A stretch of DNA of 64,000 nucleotides from DASZHJ01 sp963735465 (GCA_963735465.1 CAVTLA010000001.1:2852001-2916000); one strand, 5' to 3'; shown: positions 16,140-25,035, counted from the stretch's first letter. Translations and numbers: made by a program. The notes: generated from the letters alone by a model not told the origin.

Positions 16140-16900
16140 TCACCGCCGACGTTCTCGCAGCACCGGGCATCCGCCACGGCTTCTTCACCCGCGAGGGCGG
16201 CGTGAGCGAGGGAATCTTTGCTTCGCTCAATTGCGGCTTCGGTTCCGCCGACGAGCCCGAGAAGGTCGCCGAGAACCGGGCGCGGGCAGCGGCGGCGCTG
16301 GGCGTTCAGTCCGATCGCCTGGCCATTTGCCATCAGATCCACAGCGCGGACGTGATCACTGTCACGACTCCCTGGACGCGAGAGACGGCGCCGCGCGCCG
16401 ACGGCATGGTGACGGTGACGCCGGGCATGGCGCTCGGCGTGCTCGCCGCCGATTGCGCCCCGGTGCTGTTCGCCGACCCCGAGGCGCGGGTGATCGGCGC
16501 CTGCCACGCGGGCTGGCGCGGCGCGGTCCACGGCATCGTCGACGCCACCGTCGAGGCGATGACGCGCCAGGGTGCCCGGCGCGAGCGACTGCGGGCGGTG
16601 ATCGGTCCCTGCATCGGCGGGGCGTCTTACGAGGTAGGAGCTGAATTCCGCGAGCAATTCCTTGAGGACGGCAAGGACAACGCCGACCTGTTCCAGGTTG
16701 CGTCCCGTCCCGGCCACTTTCTGTTCGACCTCCCAGCCTACATTCTGCGGCGCCTGGAGCGGCTGGGCCTGCGCCACGCGGCGGCGACCGGGGGCGATAC
16801 CGTGGCGGAGCCGGCGCGGTTCTTCTCCTATCGGCGCGCCTGCCTGGAGCAGGATCGCTGCTATGGCCGGATGATCTCGGCGATCGCCCTCGTGCCCTGA
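16136..16900 (+). CDS. pgeF: Peptidoglycan editing factor PgeF (laccase-domain, YfiH family)
   Basis: Zinc-binding protein of 254 residues; YfiH/PgeF removes wrong amino acids from peptidoglycan precursors, and older annotations call it polyphenol oxidase. Signatures are GIRHGFFTREGGVSEG at the N-terminus, CHQIHSADV, LAADCAPVLFAD with the metal Cys, and ACHAGWRGAVHGI with the metal His. The C-terminal RRACLEQDRCYGRMISAI is also typical. The ATG overlaps the methyltransferase stop by four bases. Confidence 0.93.
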   Translation: MITADVLAAPGIRHGFFTREGGVSEGIFASLNCGFGSADEPEKVAENRARAAAALGVQSDRLAICHQIHSADVITVTTPWTRETAPRADGMVTVTPGMALGVLAADCAPVLFADPEARVIGACHAGWRGAVHGIVDATVEAMTRQGARRERLRAVIGPCIGGASYEVGAEFREQFLEDGKDNADLFQVASRPGHFLFDLPAYILRRLERLGLRHAAATGGDTVAEPARFFSYRRACLEQDRCYGRMISAIALVP

Positions 16901-16923
16901 CGGTCTGGAAAGGACGACAAGGG

Positions 16924-18054
16924 ATGCGCCTGCACCTGACCCCATCGCCGGAAGAGGCCGCCGAACGCCGGTACCCGCGCGACTACGCGTCCGGCCGCCA
17001 GCAGTTTCTCGAGTTGGCGCAACTCGCGGGCCTGACGGTCAAGAGCTATCGCAACCCAAATCAGGGGCCGCTCGGCGAGCCGCTCTTCACCGATGTCGCG
17101 CTGCAGGGTGCCGCGGACGCGCCAGCGCTCCTGGTCACGCTCTCGGCGACCCACGGGGTCGAGGGCTTCTGCGGCTCCGCCTGTCAGTCGGACTGGCTCG
17201 CCACCAGCGCCCTGGTGACGCTGCCGAAAGACGTCGCGATCCTCCACGTCCACGCGATCAACCCCCACGGCTTCGCGTGGCTGCGCCGGGTCACCGAGGA
17301 GAACGTCGACCTCAACCGGAACTTCTTCGATTTCCGGAAGCCATTGCCGGAGAACCCGGAGTACGACGCACTGGCCGACGCCTTCGTGCCGGCGACACTG
17401 TCGCTGGAGCTGGTGGCCGCCGGCGAGGCGCGCATCAAGGCGTTCCGCGAGCAGCACGGCGATCGCGCGCTGCAGCGCGCCCGCAGCGGCGGCCAGTACA
17501 AGCACTCCCGCGGGATCTTCTATGGTGGCGACCGGCCGACCTGGGCGCGCGAAACCCTGGAGCGGATCGTCGCCGATTTCGGCCTCGCGGCGAAAACCGC
17601 CATCGCCGCGGTCGATCTCCACACCGGCCTCGGCCCCTACGGGCACGGCGAGCTGATCTGCGATCACGACCCCGGCTCGCCCAATATCGCCACCGCCCTC
17701 GCCTGGTACGGCGAGGGCGTGACGGTGCCGCTGCTCGGCACCTCGGCCTCGGTGCCGAAGCACGGGACGGCCGGCACCGATTTCTGGCAGCGCCACTTCG
17801 GGCCGCGCGCCGTCTACGTCGCCCTCGAGTTCGGCACCTTCAGCCCGGAGCAAGGCCGCGCCCCCATGCGCGAGGACCACGTGCTGCACGCGCGCGGCGC
17901 AGCCGATTGGCTCGACCCGGAGACCCAGCGCATCAAGCGCGCCCTCAAGCGACACTTCTTTCCCGATACGCGCCCGTGGCGCGAGATGGTGCTGTTCCGC
18001 AGCCGGCAAGTGCTGATGCAGGCGCTGCAGGGCTTGGCCGGCGCCGAAACCTGA
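16924..18054 (+). CDS. DUF2817 protein, M14-like zinc hydrolase
   Basis: Protein of 376 residues related to M14 carboxypeptidases and succinylglutamate desuccinylase-type deacylases. It has SATHGVEGFCGS near residues 78-89 (zinc-binding His/Glu), RVTEENVDLNRNFFDF near residue 122, DLHTGLGPYGHGELIC near residue 236 and ALEFGTF late in the chain, so the active-site shell looks complete. No signal peptide is evident. A 20-base gap separates it from an M24-fold gene, so both probably act on the same small amide or peptide-like substrate. The substrate is not known. Confidence 0.78.
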   Translation: MRLHLTPSPEEAAERRYPRDYASGRQQFLELAQLAGLTVKSYRNPNQGPLGEPLFTDVALQGAADAPALLVTLSATHGVEGFCGSACQSDWLATSALVTLPKDVAILHVHAINPHGFAWLRRVTEENVDLNRNFFDFRKPLPENPEYDALADAFVPATLSLELVAAGEARIKAFREQHGDRALQRARSGGQYKHSRGIFYGGDRPTWARETLERIVADFGLAAKTAIAAVDLHTGLGPYGHGELICDHDPGSPNIATALAWYGEGVTVPLLGTSASVPKHGTAGTDFWQRHFGPRAVYVALEFGTFSPEQGRAPMREDHVLHARGAADWLDPETQRIKRALKRHFFPDTRPWREMVLFRSRQVLMQALQGLAGAET

Positions 18055-18074
18055 ACGCAAGGAGCGACCCACGC

Positions 18075-19226
18075 ATGGCCCTGCATTTTTCCACCGAAGA
18101 GCTCGCCGATCGCCGGCAACGCGCGATCGCGCTGATGGCGGAGGCAAAGCTCGACGGCCTCCTGATGTTCCGTCAGGAGAGCATGTACTACCTTACGGGC
18201 TACGACACTTTCGGCTACGTCTTCTTCCAGTGCCTCTATCTCGGCGCCGACGGGAAACTCACGCTGCTCACCCGCGCGCCCGACCTGCTGCAGGCCAAGC
18301 ATACCTCGATGATTTCCGACATCCGCGTCTGGGTCGACGGGCCCGACGTGAAGCCCGCCGAGGCGCTGCGCCAGATCCTCGCGGAGCACGGCTGCAAGGG
18401 AAAGCGGCTCGGCGTCGAGTGGGAATCCTACGGTCTCACCGCGCGCAACGGGCAGCGCCTCACGGCGGCCCTCGACGGCTTCTGTACCCTCGCCGACGCC
18501 TCGGAGCTGGTGAGCCGTCTGCGCGTGGTGAAGAGCCCCGCCGAGCTCGCCTATGTCCGCCGCGCCGCGGAGCTCTGCGACGCTGCCCTCGACGAGGCGT
18601 GGCGGCTCGCCAAGCCCGGCGCCGACGAAGGCGAGATACTAGCCGCCATGCAAGGCGCGGTGTTCCGCGGCGGCGGTGACGATCCCGCCAACGAGTACAT
18701 CATCGGCTCGGGCCCCGACGCGCTGCTCTGCCGCTACAAGAGCGGCCGGCGCAAGCTCGACGCCAACGACCAGCTCACCCTGGAATTCGCCGGCGCCTAC
18801 CGGCACTACCATTCCTGCCTCATGCGCACCTTGGCGATCGGCAAGGTGGATCCGCGTCTCCGGGAGATGCACAAGGCCGCGGTCGACGCGCTGCAGGCCG
18901 CCGAGGCCGCGCTGAAACCGGGCCGCCCGATCGGCGAGGTCTTCGACGCCCATGCGAAGAGCCTCGATGCCGCCGGACACCGCGCCCATCGCCTCAATGC
19001 CTGCGGCTACAGCCTCGGCACCACCTTCGCGCCCAACTGGATGGACTGGCCGATGCTGTTCCACGGCAATCCAGTGCCGGCGGCGCCGGGCATGGTGTTC
19101 TTCCTGCACATGATCGTCTTCGACGCCGAGCACGGGCTCGCCATGACGCTCGGGCGCACCTCCGAGGTGACCGCGACGGGCTCCCGCGTGCTCTCCCGCG
19201 CCAGTCTCGATTTCGCCCTGTCCTGA
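18075..19226 (+). CDS. M24/creatinase-fold protein without canonical metal ligands
   Basis: Cytosolic 383-residue protein with a creatinase N-terminal domain (residues 1-140, starting ALHFSTEELADRRQ) and a pita-bread M24 domain. The usual five metal ligands are changed: the first Asp is Glu237 (LEFAG), the second aligns with Cys248 (HSCLMRT), the His is Tyr312 (CGYSLG), and the two late Glu positions read His345 (FFLHM) and Gly. It is therefore more like metal-free relatives such as creatinase or the ectoine hydrolase DoeA/EutD than a Xaa-Pro peptidase. The upstream neighbour is an M14-like hydrolase, as for DoeA-DoeB. Confidence 0.8.
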   Translation: MALHFSTEELADRRQRAIALMAEAKLDGLLMFRQESMYYLTGYDTFGYVFFQCLYLGADGKLTLLTRAPDLLQAKHTSMISDIRVWVDGPDVKPAEALRQILAEHGCKGKRLGVEWESYGLTARNGQRLTAALDGFCTLADASELVSRLRVVKSPAELAYVRRAAELCDAALDEAWRLAKPGADEGEILAAMQGAVFRGGGDDPANEYIIGSGPDALLCRYKSGRRKLDANDQLTLEFAGAYRHYHSCLMRTLAIGKVDPRLREMHKAAVDALQAAEAALKPGRPIGEVFDAHAKSLDAAGHRAHRLNACGYSLGTTFAPNWMDWPMLFHGNPVPAAPGMVFFLHMIVFDAEHGLAMTLGRTSEVTATGSRVLSRASLDFALS

Positions 19227-19231
19227 GCTTC

Positions 19232-19300
19232 ATGCCGCACCTCATCCTGTTCTCCGCCATGTGTCTCGTCGGGCTCGTCGTCGCCTGCGCGGTGTTCTGA
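19232..19300 (+). CDS. Possible 22-residue hydrophobic membrane peptide
   Basis: A small ORF reading MPHLILFSAMCLVGLVVACAVF. It starts six bases after the M24 gene and its TGA shares one base with the start of the lipoprotein gene (TGATG), so it bridges two genes with no other role for the space. The sequence is almost all hydrophobic and could form one membrane span. It may be a real small protein or only a translational coupling leader. No homologue is known to me. Confidence 0.4.
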   Translation: MPHLILFSAMCLVGLVVACAVF

Positions 19301-20172
19301 TGCGGCGCCTTCTGGCGATCGCTGTCTTGCTCGTGCTGTCCGGCTGCCAGCCGCTGCCGCATCCCCTCGCCGACGACATGCCGGGTCCGCGTGCGCCCAT
19401 CCTCACTCTCAGGGACACGGCGACCATCGCCGTGGCGCCGGTGGCAGGGATCGCGCCGGACGCGCGGGACAAGTTCTCCGAGGCCGTGGCCCAGGCGCTG
19501 CAGGATGCGAATATCCTCGCCAGCACCCAGGATGCCGGCCGCAACAGCCTGAGCCTGCTCGGCACCGCGCGGGAGCTCGGCGACGGCGGCAAAGGCGTCA
19601 CCGTGGACTGGCGGCTCGTCGATCCCGGCGGCCGCACGGTGGGGCAGGCCAATGGCACCGCAGCGGTGGCGCTGGCCGCGATCAATCGCGGCGACGCCAC
19701 TGCCCTGAAAGCCCTGGCGACCGCGTCCGCGCCCCCGATCGCGAAGCTGCTGCAGGACGACGGTCCCGCCTCTCCCGCCGCGAAGGATCAGGTGAGCCTG
19801 CGGCAGATCGTTGTGTGGCCGGTGGCCGGTGCCCCCGGCGACGGCAAGGACGCCCTCAAGCTCGCCATGGCGGCGGCGCTGACCCAGGCAAAGCTCAAGG
19901 TCATGACCGGCGATGGCGACGGCAACTCCCTGGCGGTGGTGGGGAATGTCGCCCTTGCGGCCCCCCAGGACGGCCGTCAGCACGTCAGCATCACCTGGGC
20001 CCTCCTGCAGCCGGACGGTCAGCAGCTCGGCGTCGTCACCCAGGAAAACGCGGTGCCCCAGGGCAGCCTCAACGGCCGCTGGGGCGAGATCGCCAACGCC
20101 GTCGCGCGCGCGGCGGCACCCGGCATCCTGGCCCTCATCGAGAAGGCGGAGCAGGTCAAAAGCGGATCTTAA
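19300..20172 (+). CDS. Predicted lipoprotein with an internal duplication
   Basis: Predicted lipoprotein of 290 residues. MRRLLAIAVLLVLSGC gives a short signal and lipobox with Cys16. The mature part holds two similar halves, about residues 42-160 and 165-285. Each has PVAG, an Ala-rich helix, a Thr-x-Asp turn, NSL, a glycine strand, V-x-[IV]-x-W, a P-x-G turn and a closing helix with AAAP or ASAP before an Ile. The function is unknown. ATG 19300 is chosen over a GTG at 19261 because it begins the signal peptide and couples to the 22-residue ORF. Confidence 0.75.
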   Translation: MRRLLAIAVLLVLSGCQPLPHPLADDMPGPRAPILTLRDTATIAVAPVAGIAPDARDKFSEAVAQALQDANILASTQDAGRNSLSLLGTARELGDGGKGVTVDWRLVDPGGRTVGQANGTAAVALAAINRGDATALKALATASAPPIAKLLQDDGPASPAAKDQVSLRQIVVWPVAGAPGDGKDALKLAMAAALTQAKLKVMTGDGDGNSLAVVGNVALAAPQDGRQHVSITWALLQPDGQQLGVVTQENAVPQGSLNGRWGEIANAVARAAAPGILALIEKAEQVKSGS

Positions 20173-20299
20173 CCAATGCCCGGAGACCCTCCGAGCGGAC
20201 GGGTTCCGCGGTGGTTTACAGGGGATGGGCGCTTTGTTACATTCCGGCCGCGCCGACCGGGGGCGCACCCGGGCAGCCGCCCGCAATCGGCGAGATCGG

Positions 20300-21232
20300 A
20301 TGAAAATCCTTACCTGCAACAGCAATCGGCCGCTTGCCGAGGCGATTTCGGCGTACTTGAACCTGCCGCTGACCAAGGCGAGCGTGCGGCGGTTCTCGGA
20401 CATGGAAATCTTCGTCGAGATCCAGGAGAACGTCCGCGGCGAGGACGTCTTCGTGATCCAGTCGACGTCGTTCCCGGCCAACGACAATCTCATGGAATTG
20501 CTGGTGACCCTGGACGCGCTGCGGCGCGCCTCGTCGCGCCGCATGACCACGGTCATCCCCTATTACGGCTACGCGCGCCAGGACCGCAAGTCGGCGGCGC
20601 GCACGCCGATCTCGGCGAAGCTGGTGGCCAACATGATCACCGCCGCCGGCGCGGACCGTGTGCTCACCCTCGACCTGCATGCCGGGCAGATCCAGGGCTT
20701 CTTCGATATCCCGACCGACAACCTCTTCGCCTCCCCGGTTTTCATCAAGGACATCAAGGCGCGCTACAACGGCGGCGACCTCGTCATCGTGTCGCCTGAC
20801 GTCGGCGGCGTGGTGCGCGCGCGCGCGATCGCGCGGGCTCTCGATGCGGACCTCGCCATCATCGACAAGCGGCGCGAGCGCGCCGGTACCTCGGAAGTGA
20901 TGAACATTATCGGCGACGTCGATGGCCGCCGCTGCATCCTGGTGGACGATATCGTCGATAGCGCCGGCACCCTCTGCAACGCCGCCGAGGCGCTCACGGC
21001 ACGCGGCGCCAAGTCGGTTTCCGCCTATGTGACGCACGGTGTGCTGTCCGGCGGCGCGGTCGGCCGCGTCACCGCCTCGCCGCTCCAGGAGCTGGTGATG
21101 ACCGACAGCATTCTCGCCACCGAGGCGGTGCGCGTCGCCCACAACATCCGGCAGCTCTCGATCGCGCCGCTGATGGCCGAGGCGATCCGCCGCATCAGCG
21201 AGGAACGCTCGGTGTCGAGCCTGTTCGACTGA
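20300..21232 (+). CDS. prs: Ribose-phosphate pyrophosphokinase
   Basis: Makes PRPP from ribose 5-phosphate and ATP for nucleotides, histidine and tryptophan. The 310-residue product starts MKILTCNSNRPLAEAI and has FSDMEIFVEIQENVRGEDVF, the signature region DLHAGQIQGFFDIPTDNL, and the PRPP loop CILVDDIVDSAGTL. Length is standard. It lies 127 bases after the lipoprotein gene, in a space with no clear signal, and is followed by rplY after 132 bases. Confidence 0.97.
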   Translation: MKILTCNSNRPLAEAISAYLNLPLTKASVRRFSDMEIFVEIQENVRGEDVFVIQSTSFPANDNLMELLVTLDALRRASSRRMTTVIPYYGYARQDRKSAARTPISAKLVANMITAAGADRVLTLDLHAGQIQGFFDIPTDNLFASPVFIKDIKARYNGGDLVIVSPDVGGVVRARAIARALDADLAIIDKRRERAGTSEVMNIIGDVDGRRCILVDDIVDSAGTLCNAAEALTARGAKSVSAYVTHGVLSGGAVGRVTASPLQELVMTDSILATEAVRVAHNIRQLSIAPLMAEAIRRISEERSVSSLFD

Positions 21233-21364
21233 CCAGATTTCGCTCGGGGCACGCCCCGGGCAGGAGTGGAGCGGGCGGCACCCCTGGAGGCCGACGCTCC
21301 GACGGCAGAAGCCAGCGCGGCGTGCGCCTGGCGCCGGAATACCGATCGGAAGGAGTTAGACGTC

Positions 21365-22177
21365 ATGGCTGAGCTCACCACTATCCGCGCCGAGACGCGG
21401 GACCGGGCCGGAAAGGGGGCCGCCCGGGCCAGTCGTCGCAGCGGACGCGTTCCCGGAGTCATCTACGGCGACAAGAAGCCGGCGGTGCTGATCTCCGTCG
21501 ATCCCCGAGAGCTCACCCGCGAGCTCCACAAGCCCGGTTTCTTCGCCCGCCTGGTGCAGGTCGAGGTGAATGGTGGCAAGGAGCGCGCGCTGCCCCGCGA
21601 CGTGCAGCTCGATCCCGTCAGCGATCGTGCGCTGCATGTGGACTTCATGCGCGTGGGCGCCGGTGCCCGCATCGCGGTGGCGATCCCCGTCCACATCACC
21701 GACAGCGAGAAGTCGCCGGGCATCAAGCGCGGCGGCATCGTCAACCTGGTGCGGCACGAGATCGAGCTCTACTGCAACGTCGATGCCATCCCTGAGAGCA
21801 TCGTGGTGAGCCTCGATGGCCTCGACATCGGCGATAGCATCCACATCAGCAAGGTGACGCTGCCGCCCGGCACCAAGCCGGTGATCGGTCGCGACTTCAC
21901 CGTCGCCACCGTCGCCGCGCCGACCGTGGTGCGCGAAGAGCTCGCGGCCGCCCAGGCGGCGGCCCAGGCAGCAGTGGTGGCGGCAGAGGCCGCAGCAGCG
22001 GCTGGCGCCGAGGGTGCCGCGGCTCCCGCCGAAGGTGGCGCCGCGCCGGCAGCGGGCGCTGCGGGTGCTGCCGGAGGCGCTGCCGCGGGTGCGGCAGGCG
22101 CCAAGGGTGGTGCCGCTCCGGCCAAGGGCGCCGCTCCCGCCAAGGGCGGCGCGCCGGCAAAGGGCGACAAGTCGTAA
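21365..22177 (+). CDS. rplY: 50S ribosomal protein L25/CTC with Ala-Gly-Lys tail
   Basis: Binds 5S rRNA in the large ribosomal subunit. The N-terminal L25 domain (about residues 1-95) has AGKGAARASRRSGRVPGVIYG, followed by the CTC beta domain with HVDFMRVGAGARIAVAIPVH and the TKPVIGRDFTVATV ending near residue 182. The last 85 residues or so are almost only Ala, Gly, Pro and Lys with APAKGG-type repeats, a longer tail than usual. GGAAGGAG precedes ATG 21365. pth follows after 30 bases, a common order. Confidence 0.95.
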   Translation: MAELTTIRAETRDRAGKGAARASRRSGRVPGVIYGDKKPAVLISVDPRELTRELHKPGFFARLVQVEVNGGKERALPRDVQLDPVSDRALHVDFMRVGAGARIAVAIPVHITDSEKSPGIKRGGIVNLVRHEIELYCNVDAIPESIVVSLDGLDIGDSIHISKVTLPPGTKPVIGRDFTVATVAAPTVVREELAAAQAAAQAAVVAAEAAAAAGAEGAAAPAEGGAAPAAGAAGAAGGAAAGAAGAKGGAAPAKGAAPAKGGAPAKGDKS

Positions 22178-22207
22178 GGCGGCGATACCGCCCGCCCGGC
22201 GACGGCG

Positions 22208-22834
22208 ATGCGCCTTCTTGTCGGGCTCGGCAATCCCGGGCCCCGCTATGCGCAGAACCGGCACAATATCGGATTCATGGCGGTGGACGCGCTGGCCCGC
22301 CGCCATGAATTCGCGCCCTTCCGCGCCAAGTTCTCCGGCGAGATCGCCGAGGGCACTGTGGCGGGCGAGCGGGTGCTGGCGCTGAAGCCGATGACCTTCA
22401 TGAACCTCTCAGGCGAATCCGTAGGCGCCTGCGCCCGCTTCTTCAAGATCGAGCCGCCAGAGATCGCGGTCATCCACGACGACCTCGACCTCGCCCCCGG
22501 CAAGCTTCGGGTGAAGCGGGCGGGAGGATCCGCCGGCCACAACGGGCTGCGCTCCATCGACGGGGCGATCGGGCCCGACTACTGGCGCGTCCGTCTCGGC
22601 ATCGGCCATCCCGGCGCGAAGGAGCTGGTGCATCCCTACGTCCTGCAGAATTTCGATGCCGAGGAGATGGGCTGGGTGACGCCGCTCGCCGACGCGATCG
22701 CCGACGCGCTGCCGCTCCTGGTGAAGGACGATACTCAGGGCTTCATGACCAAGGTCGCGCTGATCCTGAAACCGCCGCCGGCGAAGCCGCCGCGGCCGCA
22801 GCCGAAACCGGAAGACGACGCCAATGGGATTTAA
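22208..22834 (+). CDS. pth: Peptidyl-tRNA hydrolase
   Basis: Frees tRNA from peptidyl-tRNA dropped by ribosomes. The 208-residue product has LLVGLGNPGPRYAQNRHNIGFMAVD at the N-terminus (with the catalytic His in NRHNIGF), KPMTFMNLSGESV, HDDLDLAPGKLRVKRAGGSAGHNGLRSI and YWRVRLGIGHPG. It has a basic, proline-rich C-terminus. It overlaps the start of ychF by 11 bases, matching the widespread rplY-pth-ychF order. Confidence 0.96.
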   Translation: MRLLVGLGNPGPRYAQNRHNIGFMAVDALARRHEFAPFRAKFSGEIAEGTVAGERVLALKPMTFMNLSGESVGACARFFKIEPPEIAVIHDDLDLAPGKLRVKRAGGSAGHNGLRSIDGAIGPDYWRVRLGIGHPGAKELVHPYVLQNFDAEEMGWVTPLADAIADALPLLVKDDTQGFMTKVALILKPPPAKPPRPQPKPEDDANGI

Positions 22835-23924
22835 CTGCGGCATCGTCGGCCTTCCCAACGTGGGCAAGTCGACGCTCTTCAACGCCCTCACCGCGACCCA
22901 GGCCGCGGAGGCCGCGAATTATCCGTTCTGCACCATCGAGCCAAACGTCGGCCGGGTCGCCGTGCCGGATCCGCGCCTCGAAGTCTGCGCCAAGCTCGCC
23001 AAGTCCGCCAAGATCGTGCCGACCCAGCTGGAATTCGTCGACATCGCGGGACTGGTGCGCGGCGCTTCCAAGGGCGAAGGGCTTGGCAACCAGTTCCTCG
23101 GCCACATCCGCGAGGTCGACGCGATCGCCCACGTGCTGCGCTGCTTCGAGAGCGGCGACATCACCCATGTGGAGGGCTCGATCGACCCGATCCGCGACGC
23201 GGAGATCGTCGAGACCGAGCTCATGCTGGCGGATCTCGAGAGCCTGGAAAAACGCACCATCGCCACCCAGAAGAAAGTGCGCGGCAGCGACAAGGACGCG
23301 AAGGCCGAGCTCGCGGTGATGGAGCTGGTGCTGGCGGCGCTCCGCGACGGCAAGCCCGCGCGAGCGGTTTCCCTTGATGCGGAGCAGCGCCAGATCCTGA
23401 AGCGCCTTCAGCTCATCTCCGCGAAGCCCGTGCTCTACGTCTGCAACGTCGAGGAAGCTAGCGCCGCCACCGGTAACGGGCAATCGGCGCGGGTCGCCGA
23501 CTACGCCAAGGCCCAGGGCGCGGAGACCGTGGTGGTCTCCGCCGCCATCGAGGCGGAGGTGGCGCAGCTGCAGGACGAGGCGGAGAAGCGCGAGTTCCTG
23601 GAGACGCTCGGCCTCGAGGAGGCCGGTCTCACCCGGGTGATCCGCGCCGGCTATCACCTCCTCGATCTCGTGACCTTCCTCACCATCGGCCCCAAGGAGG
23701 CCCGCGCCTGGACCGTGCGGCGCGGCGCCAAGGCGCCAGAGGCCGCCGGCGTCATCCACACCGACTTCGAGAAGGGCTTCATCCGCGCCGAGACCATCTC
23801 CTACGCGGATTTCGTCGCCTGCGGCGGCGAGCAGGGCGCCAAGGACGCGGGCAAGATGCGCCTAGAGGGCGCCGAGTACCTCATCCAGGACGGCGATATC
23901 CTGCACTTCCGCTTCAACGTCTGA
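22824..23924 (+). CDS. ychF: YchF/Obg-family ATPase
   Basis: Redox-sensitive translation-associated P-loop ATPase of 366 residues. It has the Walker A GLPNVGKSTLFNALT at residues 8-22, NYPFCTIEPN with switch residues, DIAGLVRGASKGEGLGNQFL, and the C-terminal TGS domain with TIGPKEARAWTVRRGAKAPEAAG and the final GDILHFRFNV. The start at 22824 lies inside pth. It converges on a hydroxyacid dehydrogenase with eight bases between them. Confidence 0.96.
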   Translation: MGFNCGIVGLPNVGKSTLFNALTATQAAEAANYPFCTIEPNVGRVAVPDPRLEVCAKLAKSAKIVPTQLEFVDIAGLVRGASKGEGLGNQFLGHIREVDAIAHVLRCFESGDITHVEGSIDPIRDAEIVETELMLADLESLEKRTIATQKKVRGSDKDAKAELAVMELVLAALRDGKPARAVSLDAEQRQILKRLQLISAKPVLYVCNVEEASAATGNGQSARVADYAKAQGAETVVVSAAIEAEVAQLQDEAEKREFLETLGLEEAGLTRVIRAGYHLLDLVTFLTIGPKEARAWTVRRGAKAPEAAGVIHTDFEKGFIRAETISYADFVACGGEQGAKDAGKMRLEGAEYLIQDGDILHFRFNV

Positions 23925-23932
23925 AGGTCCGC

Positions 23933-24895
23933 CTAACCCAGCTTGTTGATCGCGCGGGTGGCCGGCTTTCCGTCCATGAAGGCGCGGATGTTCTCCGCCG
24001 CCTGGCGGTAGACGATGCGGTAGTTCTCTTCGAGCACGTATCCCAGATGCGGCGTCAGCAGGGCGTTGTCGAGCTGGCGCAGGGGGTGATCAGCGGGAAG
24101 CGGCTCCTGGTCGTAGACGTCGAGGGCGGCACCGGCGATGCGTCTCCCCTTAAGGGTCGCGAGCAGCGCCGCGCCATCGATGATCGGTCCCCGCGAGGTG
24201 TTGACGATATAGGAGGTGGGCTTCATCCGGGCGAGATCCGCCGCCCCCACCAGCCCGCGCGTGCGGTCGGACAGCACGAGGTGGATCGTGATCACATCCG
24301 CCTGCTCGAAGAGCTGCTCCTTGGTGACGTGAGTGGCGCCCGCCGCCTCGGCGCGCTCCGCTGTCAGGTTCTGGCTCCAGGCGATGACCTTCATGCCGAA
24401 GAGCTTGCCGACGGCCGCCACCTGGCTGCCGAGCTTGCCGAGTCCGATGACGCCGAGGGTCTTGCGCTGCAGCCCGTGACCGATCGTGGTTTGCCAGGCG
24501 CCGCGGCGCATCGCCGCCGCCTCGAAGGGGATGTGTCGCATCAGGCCGATGATGAGGCCCCAGGTAAGCTCGGCGGTCGGATGGCCCAGCATGTCGGTGC
24601 CGGTGACCAGCACGCCCTTGGCGGTCGCGGCTTCCGTGTCGATCGACGCGTTGCGCATGCCGGCGGTAACGACGAGGCGCAGGTTGGGCAGGCGCTCGAA
24701 GAGCGCCCGCGGCATCGGGGTGCGCTCTCGCATCAGCACCACCGCGTCGAAGGTGTGCAGGCGCTCGGCAAGTTTCGCCACGTCCACGAGATTGTCGGCG
24801 AAGGCCTGGACCTCGCCCTCCGGCTCGAGGATTTTCCAATCCGCCAGGGTGAGGGCGACTTTCTGATAGTCGTCGAGGATCGCGACCCGGAACAT
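23933..24895 (-). CDS. D-2-hydroxyacid dehydrogenase family protein
   Basis: NAD(P)-dependent oxidoreductase of 320 residues from the D-isomer-specific family. Motifs are the Rossmann GVIGLGKLGSQVA near residue 149, NTSRGPIIDGAALL near residue 236 with the catalytic region, and a closing NALLTPHLGYVLEE with the catalytic His. ATG 24895 is set by AGGAGGAG a few bases upstream on the minus strand; a frame with 11 extra residues exists. The substrate could be a glyoxylate, phosphoglycerate or related 2-oxo acid. Confidence 0.9.
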   Translation of the reverse strand: MFRVAILDDYQKVALTLADWKILEPEGEVQAFADNLVDVAKLAERLHTFDAVVLMRERTPMPRALFERLPNLRLVVTAGMRNASIDTEAATAKGVLVTGTDMLGHPTAELTWGLIIGLMRHIPFEAAAMRRGAWQTTIGHGLQRKTLGVIGLGKLGSQVAAVGKLFGMKVIAWSQNLTAERAEAAGATHVTKEQLFEQADVITIHLVLSDRTRGLVGAADLARMKPTSYIVNTSRGPIIDGAALLATLKGRRIAGAALDVYDQEPLPADHPLRQLDNALLTPHLGYVLEENYRIVYRQAAENIRAFMDGKPATRAINKLG

Positions 24896-25035
24896 GTCAG
24901 CTTCTCCTCCTGATGTGCTCTGCCTCAAGGCTTACTCGATGCCGGGCGACCGGCGCAAGGCGGGCGCCACGCCTTGACGGCATGGGGCACGCTCACTACC
25001 GTCGCGCGGCATCGCGGGGAATTTCGGGGGAAGCC

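Noticed and set aside
21245..21258. CGGGG-CACG-CCCCG stem after prs as a terminator
   Set aside because: Only five pairs and no T run; not enough to call.
21900..22177. Repetitive sequence at the end of rplY as a possible CRISPR or tandem repeat
   Set aside because: It is coding, in frame, and has no regular repeat-spacer pattern.
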